The notes beneath the pieces are model-generated. The model had not been told where the DNA came from and searched no databases. It saw only the letters and a list, made by a program, of their open reading frames with translations. Below are positions 1 through 9,833 of a stretch of DNA of 64,000 nucleotides, one piece after another (the stretch's first letter is position 1; each line of letters begins with the position of its first letter). Source of the stretch: Mycolicibacterium iranicum (GTDB taxonomy: Bacteria; Actinomycetota; Actinomycetes; Mycobacteriales; Mycobacteriaceae); NCBI RefSeq assembly GCF_001650495.1, contig NZ_LWCS01000001.1:1-64000 (forward strand), in the 5' to 3' direction. Position numbers and translations under genes: made by a program.

Positions 1-3000
1 GACGGAGTTCGCGCCCGTCGACACGGTGATGCCGGTCGGGACACTGCCATAACCCAGGACATCACCGGCGGCCGGGTTGTCGATCGTGACGGTGGCGGAG
101 TCGATTTCGTCGGAGTCGAGGTCGGCGATCACGACGACCGCACTGACCACCGTCGCCGAACCCGTAGTCCCCGCCGCCACCGGCAGCGCCACCACCAACG
201 GGGTCACCTCAGCCGGCAGACCCACCACCGTCACCGCAGTCGCCGCCGCCTCGGACTCATTGCCCTGGTCATCGGTGACGGTGAACGACACCGACCGGAT
301 GCCTGCCGTGGTCGAGGTCAACGTGACCGACTGCAACAACTGCTGATACTCAACGACGGTGGCCGCACCGGTGAAGGTCACGGAGTTCGCACCCGCTGTC
401 ACGATGATGCCGGTCGGCACACTGCCATAACCCAGGACATCACCGGCGGCCGGGTTGTCGATCGTGACGGTGGCGGAGTCGATTTCGTCGGAGTCGAGGT
501 CGGCGATCACGACGACCGCGCTGACCACCGTCGCCGAACCCGTAGTCCCCGCCGCGATGGGTAGCGCCACCACCAACGGGGTCACCTCAGCCGGCAGACC
601 CACCACCGTCACCGCAGTCGCCGCCGCCTCGGACTCATTGCCCTGGTCATCGGTCACGGTGAACGACACCGACCGGATCCCCGCCGTGGTCGAGGTCAAC
701 GTCACCGACTGCAACAACTGCTGATACTCAGCGACGGTGGCCGCACCGGTGAAGGTCACGGAGTTCGCACCCGCTGTCACGATGATGCCGGTCGGCACAC
801 TGCCATAACCCAGGACATCCCCGGCGGCCGGATTCGTAATGGTGACGGTGGCGGAGTCGATTTCGTCGGAGTCGAGGTCGGCGATCACGACGACCGCGCT
901 GACCACCGTCGCCGAACCCGTAGTCCCCGCCGCGATGGGTAGCCCCACCACCAACGGGGTCACCTCAGCCGGCAGACCCACCACCGTCACCGCAGTCGCC
1001 GCCGCCTCGGACTCATTGCCTTGGTCGTCGGTGACGGTGAACGACACCGACCGGATCCCCGGCGTGGTCGAGGTCAACGTGACCGACTGCAACAACTGCT
1101 GATACTCAACGACGCTGGCCGCACCGGTGAAAGTCACCGAGTTCGCACCCGCTGTCACCACAACACCCGTCGGGACACTGCCGTAGCCGAGGACATCACC
1201 CGCTTCGGGATTCTCGATCGTGACCGTGGCGGAGTCGAATTCGTCGGAATCGAGGTCGGCGATCACAACCACCGCGCTGACCACCGTCGAGGTTCCCGTA
1301 GTCCCGGCCGCCACCGGCAGCGCCACCACCAAAGGCATGACGTCACTCGCCGGCAGGCCGACCACCGTCACCAACGTGCCCGCCGCCGCACTCGCATTGC
1401 CTTGGTCATCAGTGACCACAAAGGACACCGACCGGATCCCTGCCGTGGTCGAGGTCAACGTGACCGACTGCAACAACTGCTGATACTCAACGAGGCTGGC
1501 CGCACCGGTGAAAGTCACCGAGTTCGCACCCGTCGAAACGACAACACCTGTGGGCAGCGAGCCGTAGCTGAGCACGTCCCCGGCGGTCGGATTGTCGATC
1601 GTGACGGTGGCGGAGTCGAGTTCGTCGGAGTCGAGGTCGGCGATCACGACCACCGCGCTGACCACCGTCGGGGTTCCCGCAGTCCCGGCCGCCACCGGCA
1701 GCGCCACCACCAGCGGGGTCACGTCATTCGCCGGCAGGCCGACCACCGTCACCAACGTGCCCGCCGCCGCACTCGCATTACCCTGATCATCGGTCACGGT
1801 GAACGACACCGACCGAATCCCCGCCATCTGCGAGGTCAACGTCACCGACTGCAACAACTGCTGATACTCAACGACGCTGGCCGCACCGGTGAAAGTCACC
1901 GAGTTCGCGCCCGTCGTCACCACAACACCCGTCGGGACACTGCCGTAGCCGAGGACATCACCCGCTTCGGGATTCTCGATCGTGACCGTGGCGGAGTCGA
2001 GTTCGTCGGAATCGAGGTCGGCGATCACAACGACCGCACTGACCACCGTCGCCGCACCCGTAGTCCCCGCCGCCACCGGCAGCGCCACCACCAGAGGGGT
2101 GACGTCACTCGCCGGCACGCCGACCACCGTCACCAACGTGCCCGCCGCCGCACTCGCATTACCCTGATCATCGGTCACGGTGAACGACACCGACCGAATC
2201 CCCGCCATCTGCGAGGTCAACGTGACCGACTGCAACAACTGCTGATACTCAACGACGGTGGCCGCGCCGGTGAAAGTCACCGAGTTCGCACCCGTCGACA
2301 CGGTGATGCCGGTCGGGACACTGCCATAGCCGAGCACGTCACCCGCTTCGGCATTGTCGAGTGTGACTGTGGCCGAATCGATCTCCTGAGAATCGAGGTC
2401 AGTGATGATGACCACCGGACTCACCGTGATCACACCACCAGCGGTGCCCGCAGCCACCGGAGTGGTCACCACCAGCGGCGGCACCTGCACCGATAACCCC
2501 ACCACCGTCACCAACGTGCCCGCCGCCTCGGACTCATTGCCCTGATCGTCGGTGACCACAAAAGACACCGACCGGATCCCCGGCGTGGTCGAGGTCAACG
2601 TGACCGACTGCAACAACTGCTGATACTCAACGACGGTGGCCGCACCGGTGAAAGTCACCGAGTTCGCGCCCGTCGTCACCACAACACCCGTCGGGACACT
2701 GCCGTAACCGAGGACATCACCCGCTTCGGGGTTACTGAGGGTGACGGTGGCGGAGTCGATTTCGTCGGAGTCGAGGTCGGCGATCACGATCACCGGGCTG
2801 ACCACCGTCGGGGTTCCCGTAGTTCCGGCCGCGACCGGCAGCGCCACCACCAGCGGGGTGACGTCACTCGCCGGCAGGCCGACCACCGTCGCCAACGTGC
2901 CCGCCGCCGCACTCTGGTTGCCTTGGTCATCGGTGACCACAAAGGACACCGACCGGATGCCTGGCGTGGTCGAGGTCAACGTGACCGACTGCAACAACTG

Positions 3001-6000
3001 CTGATACTCAACGACGGTGGCCGCACCGGTGAAAGTCACCGAGTTCGCACCCGCCGACACCACAACACCCGTCGGGACACTGCCGTAACCGAGGACATCA
3101 CCCGCTTCGGGGTTGTCGAGTGTGACGGTGGCCGAATCGATCTCCTGAGAATCGAGGTCGGTGATGATGACCACCGGACTCACCGTGATCACACCACCGG
3201 CGGTGCCCGCAGCCACCGGAGTCGTCACCACCAGCGGCGGCACCTGCACCGACAACCCCACCACCGTCACCAACGTGCCCGCCGCCTCGGACTCATTGCC
3301 CTGATCGTCGGTGACCACAAAAGACACCAACCGGATCCCCGGCGCTGTCGAGGTCAACGTCACCGACTGCAACAACTGCTGATACTCAACGACGGTGGCC
3401 GGCCCGGTGAAGGTGACGGAGTTCGCGCCCGTCGAAACGACAACACCCGTGGGCAGCGAGCCGTAGCTGAGCACGTCCCCCGCGGCCGGATTGTCGATCG
3501 TGACAGTGGCGGAGTCGAGTTCGCCGGAATCGAGGTCGGTGATGATGACCACCGGACTCACCGTGATCACACCACCGGCGGTCCCCGCCGCCACCGGCAG
3601 CGCCACCACCAGAGGGGTGACGTCACTCGCCGGCACGCCGACCACCGTCACCAACGTGCCCGCCGCCGCACTCGCATTACCCTGATCGTCGGTCACGGTG
3701 AATGACACCGACCGGATCCCCGCCATCTGCGAAGTTAGCGTGACGGACTGCAACAACTGCTGATACTCAGCGACGCTGGCCGCGCCGGTGAAGGTCACCG
3801 AGTTCGCACCAGCTGTCACCACAACACCCGTCGGGACACTGCCGTAACCGAGGACATCACCCGCTTCGGGGTTGCCGAGTGTGAGGGTGGCGGAGTCGAG
3901 TTCGCCGGAATCGAGGTCGGTGATGATGACCACCGGACTGACCGTGATCACACCACCGGCGGTGCCCGCAGCCACCGGAGTGGTCACCACCAGCGGCGGC
4001 ACCTGCACCGACAACCCCACCACCGTCACCAACGTGCCCGCCGCCTGGGACTCATTGCCCTGGTCATCGGTCACGGTGAATGACACCGACCGAATCCCCG
4101 CCATCTGCGAAGTTAGCGTGACTGACTGCAACAACTGCTGATACTCAACGACGCTGGCCGCACCGGTGAAGGTCACCGAGTTCGCACCCGTCGTCACCAC
4201 AACACCCGTGGGCAGCGAGCCGTAACCCAGGACATCACCCGCGGCCGGGTTGTCGATCGTGACAGTGGCGGAGTCGAGTTCGTCGGAATCAAGGTCGGTG
4301 ATGATGACCACCGGACTCACCGTGATCACACCACCGGCGGTGCCCGCAGCCACCGGAGTCGTCACCACCAGCGGCGGCACCTGCACCGACAACCCCACCA
4401 CCGTCACCAACGTGCCCGCCGCCTCGGACTCATTGCCTTGGTCATCGGTGACCACAAAAGACACCGACCGGATACCCGGCGTGGTCGAGGTCAACGTCAC
4501 CGACTGCAACAACAGCTGATACTCAACGACGCTGGCCGCGCCGGTGAAAGTCACCGAGTTCGCACCCGTCGACACAGTGATGCCGGTCGGGACACTGCCA
4601 TAGCCGAGCACGTCCCCGGCGACCGGATTGTCGAGTGTGACTGTGGCCGAGTCGATCTCCTGAGAATCGAGGTCGGTGATGATGACCACCGGACTCACCG
4701 TGATCACACCACCGGCGATGCCCGCAGCCACCGGAGTCGTCACCACCAGCGGCGGCACCTGCACCGACAACCCCACCACCGTCACCAACGTGCCCGCCGC
4801 CTCGGACTCATTGCCTTGGTCATCGGTGACCACAAAAGACACCGACCGGATACCCGGCGTGGTCGAAGTCAACGTCACCGACTGCAACAACAGCTGATAC
4901 TCAACGACGCTGGCCGCACCGGTGAAAGTCACCGAGTTCGCACCCGCCGACACAGTGATGCCGGTCGGGACACTGCCATAGCCGAGCACGTCCCCGGCGA
5001 CCGGATTGTCGATCGTGACTGTGGCGGAGTCGATTTCGTCGGAATCAAGGTCGGTAATCACCACGATCGGGCTGATCGTCGTCACGTTGCCCACAGTGCC
5101 CGCAGCCACCGGAGTCGTCACCACAAGCGGCGGTACCTGAGCAGACACTCCTAGCACCGTGACGATGGTGCCCGCCGCGGGGCTGCTCAGTCCCTGGTCG
5201 TCGATCACGATGAACGACACCGACTTGATCCCCGCACTCGACGACGTCAACGTCACTGACGCTAGCAACTGCTGGTAGTCGGCCACCGACGCGATACCGG
5301 CGAACGTCACCGAGCCGTTCCCAATTGTCGCCGTCACGCCGGTGGGCAGTATTCCGAACGCCAGCACATCTCCGGAAACTGCATCGTTGATCGTGACTGT
5401 GGCAGAGGCTAGTTCGTCTGAGTCGAGGTCCGCGATGACCACCACCGGACTGATCGCGATGTCGCTTCCAGCAACGCCGGCGCTCACCGGTGTAGTCACG
5501 ACGAGCGGATTGATTTCGGCGGGCAGGCCCAGGAGGGTGACGACAGTTCCGACCGGGATGCTCGGCAAGCCCTGGTCGTCGGTGACGCTGAACGATATCG
5601 TCTTGATCCCCGCAGCCGGCGACGTCAGCGTGACGGATGCAAGCAGCTGCTGGTATGCGGCCACCGAGGCCGCGCCCGTAAACGACACCGACCCGTCGCC
5701 GGTCGCCACCGCGACACCATCGGGCAGCGTGCCGTAACCCAGAACGTCTCCTGCGGAGTAGTTCTCGACAATCACTGTGGCAGAGCCGAGTTCGTCGGAG
5801 TCGAGGTCGGTGATGATCACGATCGGGCTGATCTGTACCGAACCGCCGGCAGTTCCCACCGCGACGGGTGACGTCACCACCAGCGGTGGCACCTCGACCG
5901 GCAGCCCGAGCACCGTGACGACGGTGGCCGCGGAGGCGCTTTCCAATCCTTGGTTGTCGGTGACGGTGAAAGATACCGTCTTGATTGCCGCTGTGGGCGA

Positions 6001-7035
6001 GGACATCGTCACCGAGGCGAGCAGCTGCTGGTACGCCGACACAGACGCGAGACCGGTGAACGTCACGCTGCCGTCGGCCACCGTGGCTGTCACGCCAGGC
6101 GGCAACGTTCCGTGCGCCAGGGTATCGCCGCCCGATGCGTTCGAGATGGTCACCGTCGCGGACGAAAGCTGTTCGGAGTCAAAGTCAGTGATGACCACGA
6201 CAGGGCTGACCGTGATCACGCTTCCGGCGGTACCGGCCGCGATCGGTGTTGTCACCACCAGCGGGGGCACCTCGATCGGCAGCCCTAGCATCGTGACGAC
6301 AGTAGCCACTGGGACGCTGTCCAGACCCTCGTCGTCTGTGACGGTGAAGGAGACCGACTTGATCCCCGCGCCCTGCGACGTCAGGGTTACGGATGCCAGC
6401 AGTTGCTGATAAGCGTCCACCGACGCCGTACCGGTAAAGGTGAGGAGGCCGTCGCCCGGCGACACCACGACACCATCTGGCAGCGGGCCGTAGGACAGAA
6501 CGTCTCCGTCCTCTGGGCTGTTGACTTTCACTTCAGCCGCGCTTATTTCGTCAGAGTCCAGATCGGTGATCACCACGATGGGGCTCACAACAACCGCGGA
6601 TCCAGCCGTGCCTACGGCAACCGGCGAGGTCACCACCAGCGGCGGCAGATCCACCGGAAGGCCAAGCACCGTGACCACCGTGGCTGCTGCGATGCTGTCA
6701 AGATCCTGGTCGTCGGTCACGGTGAACGACACCGTCCTGATCGCCGCCGACCGCGTCGTCAACGTCACCGATGCCAGCAATTGCTGATACGCCGCGGTGG
6801 ACGCGGCCCCCGCGAAGGTAAGTGATCCAACCCCGGTCGTGACCGTCACACCCGTCGGGAGGGTGCCGTACCCAAGCACGTCGCCATCGGCTGCATCACT
6901 CAACGTGACTGTGGCTGAGGTCATTTCGTCGGAGTCCAGATCAGTGATCACAACCACCGGGCTCACGGCCACTGGGTTACCGGGTGTTCCCGCGGCGACC
7001 GGCAGGGTGACGACGATCGGCGGGATCTCCACAAC
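1..7035 (-). repeat. Tandem coding repeat, 18 units of 378 or 381 bp (126 or 127 aa)
   Basis: A marker encoding YQQLL (on the plus strand usually caacaactgctgatac) recurs at about 334, 712, 1090, 1471, 1852, 2233, 2611, 2992, 3370, 3751, 4129, 4507, 4885, 5263, 5641, 6019, 6397 and 6775. All spacings are 378 or 381, so the frame is kept. The extra codon sits in the linker (GLPAE versus GLPASD). Two subtypes alternate. Type A reads LPAEVTPLVVALPVAAG with VVVIADLDSDE. Type B reads VQVPPLVVTTPVAAG with ITVSPVVIITDLDS. Units near the N-terminus (right side) are the most divergent; units in the left 5 kb are nearly identical in DNA. Confidence 0.95.
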
Positions 7036-8256
7036 GGGATTCACGGTGACGGGGACCATCAGCGTCACCTCGTCCGGCTCGGCGATCCCGGCCGCGCGGC
7101 GCAGGAAGTGGAACACCCCTTGCACGACTCCGAGCGGACCTTTCAGATGCTCCGACGAGTCACTGATCGTGACTGTGAAGCTGTCCTGCAGGGGCGTCCC
7201 GGTGACGACGGTGGTTGGGGTATAGACGAACTTGCCGGTGAGTGGGTCTCTGAACACGACACCGTGTGACGGCTGAACAATCGAGTAGGTGAGCGGGTCG
7301 CCGTTTGGATCGCGCGCCTTCAGGTCGATGAGCACCTGGCCCGTCCCTATCTGTTGGGCTTCGACCGGCCCCCACTCGGGGGACTCGTTGAAGAAGGTGT
7401 GGACGATCTGCCTGCGGACCCAAGCCAGGACAGCGTCGAACCACGGGGCGCGCGCCGGCGTGGCGGGGTTGGTGAACGGCGACAGGACACTGCTAACGAC
7501 GGCGGTCATGACATCGACCGAGGCGGTGCTGTCTTCCGGGGCAGCCGACACGACCGATTCCGCGCTTGTGGCCGGAGTGGCGACCTCTACAGGGACGACG
7601 TCTGTCTCGGCGTTTTGGGTGGGAGCAACGCCGCCGGCGTCGGGTGCAACGACCTCCTCGGCGACGTCGGCCTCCTCCGGATAGGGTGGTGGAGCCGGGG
7701 TGTCGATAACTTCCGCCGCCGCATCGGGGATGTCTGATTCGTCGGGCACCGACGTGAGATCGTCGTCCTGCGAATGAGTTTCAGGCGAGGACGCCTCCCC
7801 TAGATCGTCAGCGGCCTCCTCTTCCTCGACTTCTTCTTCGACGGGGTCTTCGACATCCTCGGTCTCGCTAAGCTCTTCGGCGACGGACCCGCTATCCGAA
7901 CTTCCCGGATCGGGCGACTCCGTGTCCTCGGTGTCGGTGCGCGAGGACGGCTTCGTCGACGAAGCCTTGGTCCGCGGCTCGGAGTCAGACTCCGCCGACG
8001 CCGAGGTGTCGGCATCCACGTCTGCGTACGCAACACCCGCCGAGTTGGCGACGGCGAATCCAACGCCGAGCGAAACCGCGAGCGCACCCACCCGTCCGAT
8101 GCGTGCTGCGTTGTTCGGAGTCAGACGCTGCGCGTGCCTCGTGGGTCGCCTTCGCGGGCCACGCTCGACGAGGTCTGCCGCTGACCAGAAGTTCCGCGCG
8201 AAGTCGGCGTCGTGCCTATCTTGGGGGTCGGAATGCCGGGACACGAGTGCGCACAT
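1..8256 (-). CDS. Giant exported repeat protein (adhesin-like), N-terminal part, truncated by window edge
   Basis: Start ATG at 8256 follows a GGAGGG ribosome site 4 bases upstream. The frame stays open for 2,752 codons to base 1, so the C-terminus lies outside the window. The N-terminus has a polar stretch and then a hydrophobic export segment (about residues 52-75, GRVGALAVSLGVGFAVANSA) ending near AYAD, of the type seen on large mycobacterial surface proteins. Residues about 80-230 are acidic and low-complexity (many E, D, S, P). An Ig/cadherin-like segment follows (DPNGDPLTYSI, TGKFVYTPT). From about residue 410 at least 18 tandem beta-sandwich-like units follow, each with LDSDE, a TF(T/A)GAAS-x-YQQLL motif and SFTVTDDQG. 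The protein is probably a cell-surface or secreted stalk or adhesin. That role is inferred from architecture; no ligand-binding domain is visible here. Confidence 0.9.
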   Translation of the reverse strand, partial: MCALVSRHSDPQDRHDADFARNFWSAADLVERGPRRRPTRHAQRLTPNNAARIGRVGALAVSLGVGFAVANSAGVAYADVDADTSASAESDSEPRTKASSTKPSSRTDTEDTESPDPGSSDSGSVAEELSETEDVEDPVEEEVEEEEAADDLGEASSPETHSQDDDLTSVPDESDIPDAAAEVIDTPAPPPYPEEADVAEEVVAPDAGGVAPTQNAETDVVPVEVATPATSAESVVSAAPEDSTASVDVMTAVVSSVLSPFTNPATPARAPWFDAVLAWVRRQIVHTFFNESPEWGPVEAQQIGTGQVLIDLKARDPNGDPLTYSIVQPSHGVVFRDPLTGKFVYTPTTVVTGTPLQDSFTVTISDSSEHLKGPLGVVQGVFHFLRRAAGIAEPDEVTLMVPVTVNPVVEIPPIVVTLPVAAGTPGNPVAVSPVVVITDLDSDEMTSATVTLSDAADGDVLGYGTLPTGVTVTTGVGSLTFAGAASTAAYQQLLASVTLTTRSAAIRTVSFTVTDDQDLDSIAAATVVTVLGLPVDLPPLVVTSPVAVGTAGSAVVVSPIVVITDLDSDEISAAEVKVNSPEDGDVLSYGPLPDGVVVSPGDGLLTFTGTASVDAYQQLLASVTLTSQGAGIKSVSFTVTDDEGLDSVPVATVVTMLGLPIEVPPLVVTTPIAAGTAGSVITVSPVVVITDFDSEQLSSATVTISNASGGDTLAHGTLPPGVTATVADGSVTFTGLASVSAYQQLLASVTMSSPTAAIKTVSFTVTDNQGLESASAATVVTVLGLPVEVPPLVVTSPVAVGTAGGSVQISPIVIITDLDSDELGSATVIVENYSAGDVLGYGTLPDGVAVATGDGSVSFTGAASVAAYQQLLASVTLTSPAAGIKTISFSVTDDQGLPSIPVGTVVTLLGLPAEINPLVVTTPVSAGVAGSDIAISPVVVIADLDSDELASATVTINDAVSGDVLAFGILPTGVTATIGNGSVTFAGIASVADYQQLLASVTLTSSSAGIKSVSFIVIDDQGLSSPAAGTIVTVLGVSAQVPPLVVTTPVAAGTVGNVTTISPIVVITDLDSDEIDSATVTIDNPVAGDVLGYGSVPTGITVSAGANSVTFTGAASVVEYQLLLQSVTLTSTTPGIRSVSFVVTDDQGNESEAAGTLVTVVGLSVQVPPLVVTTPVAAGIAGGVITVSPVVIITDLDSQEIDSATVTLDNPVAGDVLGYGSVPTGITVSTGANSVTFTGAASVVEYQLLLQSVTLTSTTPGIRSVSFVVTDDQGNESEAAGTLVTVVGLSVQVPPLVVTTPVAAGTAGGVITVSPVVIITDLDSDELDSATVTIDNPAAGDVLGYGSLPTGVVVTTGANSVTFTGAASVVEYQQLLQSVTLTSQMAGIRSVSFTVTDDQGNESQAAGTLVTVVGLSVQVPPLVVTTPVAAGTAGGVITVSPVVIITDLDSGELDSATLTLGNPEAGDVLGYGSVPTGVVVTAGANSVTFTGAASVAEYQQLLQSVTLTSQMAGIRSVSFTVTDDQGNASAAAGTLVTVVGVPASDVTPLVVALPVAAGTAGGVITVSPVVIITDLDSGELDSATVTIDNPAAGDVLSYGSLPTGVVVSTGANSVTFTGPATVVEYQQLLQSVTLTSTAPGIRLVSFVVTDDQGNESEAAGTLVTVVGLSVQVPPLVVTTPVAAGTAGGVITVSPVVIITDLDSQEIDSATVTLDNPEAGDVLGYGSVPTGVVVSAGANSVTFTGAATVVEYQQLLQSVTLTSTTPGIRSVSFVVTDDQGNQSAAAGTLATVVGLPASDVTPLVVALPVAAGTTGTPTVVSPVIVIADLDSDEIDSATVTLSNPEAGDVLGYGSVPTGVVVTTGANSVTFTGAATVVEYQQLLQSVTLTSTTPGIRSVSFVVTDDQGNESEAAGTLVTVVGLSVQVPPLVVTTPVAAGTAGGVITVSPVVIITDLDSQEIDSATVTLDNAEAGDVLGYGSVPTGITVSTGANSVTFTGAATVVEYQQLLQSVTLTSQMAGIRSVSFTVTDDQGNASAAAGTLVTVVGVPASDVTPLVVALPVAAGTTGAATVVSAVVVIADLDSDELDSATVTIENPEAGDVLGYGSVPTGVVVTTGANSVTFTGAASVVEYQQLLQSVTLTSQMAGIRSVSFTVTDDQGNASAAAGTLVTVVGLPANDVTPLVVALPVAAGTAGTPTVVSAVVVIADLDSDELDSATVTIDNPTAGDVLSYGSLPTGVVVSTGANSVTFTGAASLVEYQQLLQSVTLTSTTAGIRSVSFVVTDDQGNASAAAGTLVTVVGLPASDVMPLVVALPVAAGTTGTSTVVSAVVVIADLDSDEFDSATVTIENPEAGDVLGYGSVPTGVVVTAGANSVTFTGAASVVEYQQLLQSVTLTSTTPGIRSVSFTVTDDQGNESEAAATAVTVVGLPAEVTPLVVGLPIAAGTTGSATVVSAVVVIADLDSDEIDSATVTITNPAAGDVLGYGSVPTGIIVTAGANSVTFTGAATVAEYQQLLQSVTLTSTTAGIRSVSFTVTDDQGNESEAAATAVTVVGLPAEVTPLVVALPIAAGTTGSATVVSAVVVIADLDSDEIDSATVTIDNPAAGDVLGYGSVPTGIIVTAGANSVTFTGAATVVEYQQLLQSVTLTSTTAGIRSVSFTVTDDQGNESEAAATAVTVVGLPAEVTPLVVALPVAAGTTGSATVVSAVVVIADLDSDEIDSATVTIDNPAAGDVLGYGSVPTGITVSTGANSV

Positions 8257-8357
8257 GTTGCCCTCCGTTTGCTGAGCGCAGCGCAATTCGCCAGGAAGCG
8301 TCGGATTGCGCGTCGTAATCAACCGGGAGACACACCTTCAGCGTCGCGGAGACTCCA

Positions 8358-8373
8358 CGATGTATAGACATCG
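8358..8373. promoter_or_regulatory. Palindrome about 100 bp upstream of the surface-protein start
   Basis: CGATGT-ATAG-ACATCG is a perfect 6-bp inverted repeat with a 4-bp centre, 102 bp upstream of the ATG at 8256. On the minus strand it includes TATACA, which could serve as a -10 element, but no good -35 is visible. It is a candidate operator or promoter core; the support is weak. Confidence 0.3.
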
Positions 8374-9106
8374 GGGCATGTTTCTCCACCGTGCGCGCCC
8401 CGCCTCTCGGCCTCGGTTCCCGGTTTGCTGCGTGGCGCGCAGTTTGTGGACGCCAGCGTCAGTAACGACAGAGCCTAGGGCAACAGAATGCTTGCATATG
8501 CCAAAATTGCCATCCCCGAATGGCATGCCGACTTCCCTACTGCTTGCGGCGTAGTCCACAAACGACCAAACCAGCAGGTAGAAGCTATCCACTGCGGCCA
8601 GCAGCCAATTTGCGCAAAGGTAAATCTGTCGCTTTGCGGATACCTTTGGTACGCGAAATGCGCACAAGCTCTCCCTCGGTGGACTCCATGCGCCCGGCAC
8701 GGGCAGTGACGAATCGCGATGGGCCGAGAGATGCCAGAAGCTCCACCTTCGCGTCATGCAGCAATTGCCGGGGTTGCTGCGGCACCCTCAATCTCGAGCC
8801 GTTCTCGGGCTCTGACCGCCGCGAAATGAGCCGCAGTGCGCACGGGTCGTGCATTCGGCTCCATGCCGCGTTCGGCCGCCACCGCAGGGCGCACGTGCGC
8901 GTCAGTATTTGCCGTCCGCTTTCGCCGAACAACCTGGATCTCCACCAGGTAGCCACGGGCGGGAGAATCCCCGGCGGCAGTTTCCTCGACATCGCTCGAG
9001 TCCATCAATCGTCAAATTGCCTGCCTCTGTGCGGCATTGAGAAGATTGGCGGCGTGACGCGAGAAGATCATCGCGTGCCGACATGAATTGTTGGGAGGGC
9101 TTGGTT

Positions 9107-9145
9107 TGCTGGGCGCACGCCGTAGCGTCAAGCGTGCGCCCAGCA
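9107..9145. terminator. Perfect 14-bp hairpin, possible intrinsic terminator without U-tract
   Basis: TGCTGGGCGCACGC (9107-9120) and GCGTGCGCCCAGCA (9132-9145) are exact reverse complements around an 11-base loop. No T-run follows on either side. Hairpins without a U-tract are common candidate terminators in mycobacteria, but no supported gene ends next to it, so an operator or remnant is also possible. Confidence 0.45.
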
Positions 9146-9471
9146 GTGTCGAGCTTAAAGCAATAACGTGACTCGGTTAGCGTAATTAACGATTCGCTTG
9201 ATTCCGCAACCAATTAGCAACACAAGCTTCGCGACTTCCATGCGAATGAACAGTTGATGTGGGCCATCCGGACTGACCCGGCAAATTTACATCAAAGACA
9301 AACTGCCGTGTCCAAGCCGCAGGGAGAAGCGGTAAGAACCGTGATGCGCGAGGCCCGGCGACTTCCTCAGTAGAGCTAACGACTGCGTCGACGTGGGCTG
9401 TACAGGCGATGGTGCAGGGTCGCTGCATCTGCACCGCCGGTCGTCTCACTGCCACGACGTATCGTCGCGTC

Positions 9472-9822
9472 ATGAGTGTCAAACGCGTGATGCCGGTCGT
9501 GACGGTCGACGACCTCGACGGGGCCGTCGAAAGCTATCGGGCGGTACTCGGTCTCGACGTCGTGATGAATCACGGCTGGATCGCCACTCTTGCCGACCCC
9601 GACCACCGCCACCAGGTCAGCCTCATGACGCGCGACGCGACCGCGCCCGTCAACCCGTCGGTGTCCGTCGAGGTCGACGACGTCGACGCCGCGCATGATG
9701 CCGCGGTGCGGGCGGGGTTGGCGATCGTTCACCCACTGCGAGATGAGGAATGGGGCGTGCGCCGGTTCTTCTTCGCCGATAGCTTGGGCAACGTCGTCAA
9801 CGTGCTGAGCCACAGGGCTTGA
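9472..9822 (+). CDS. VOC (glyoxalase/bleomycin-resistance fold) protein
   Basis: A 116-residue protein with the duplicated beta-alpha-beta-beta-beta layout of small vicinal-oxygen-chelate proteins: N-terminal MPVVTVDDLDGAVESYRAVLG, and a second half with VEVDDVDAAHDAAVRAG and the closing FFFADSLGNVVNVLSH. The start at 9472 (MSVKRV) is chosen because the upstream 21 codons of the longer frame look non-coding. Members bind a metal and act on glyoxal-type or aromatic substrates, or sequester drugs; the substrate is not deducible. It converges on the LLM gene, with an 11-base gap between the stops. Confidence 0.85.
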   Translation: MSVKRVMPVVTVDDLDGAVESYRAVLGLDVVMNHGWIATLADPDHRHQVSLMTRDATAPVNPSVSVEVDDVDAAHDAAVRAGLAIVHPLRDEEWGVRRFFFADSLGNVVNVLSHRA

Positions 9823-9833
9823 GGCCCAACACT

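Larger units (their letters stand above)
8257..9471. other. 1.2-kb stretch without a convincing gene
   Basis: This stretch is less GC-rich than its surroundings, especially 9150-9320. Short open frames on both strands overlap one another and show no family resemblance or normal high-GC third-position bias. The least bad candidates are an 84-codon minus frame (9008-8754) and a 188-codon plus frame (8520-9086), and neither can be supported. The visible structures are a perfect hairpin at 9107-9145 and a small palindrome at 8358-8373. The region probably holds the promoter of the giant surface protein and possibly a decayed gene. Confidence 0.5.

Noticed and set aside
1021..5154. Long plus-strand open frames (for example 1021-2496, 2923-3705, 4438-5154)
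   Set aside because: They are antisense shadows of the in-frame minus-strand repeat protein. They have an Arg/His/Asp-rich composition and repeat only because the DNA repeats.
1..7035. CRISPR or satellite-type array
   Set aside because: The period is 378-381 bp, always a multiple of three, and encodes conserved protein motifs without spacers; it is a coding tandem repeat.
8338..9086. Small genes in the gap (minus 8338-8757 and 8754-9008, plus 8520-9086)
   Set aside because: They overlap each other, have no family resemblance or clear ribosome sites, and have low third-position GC compared with neighbours.
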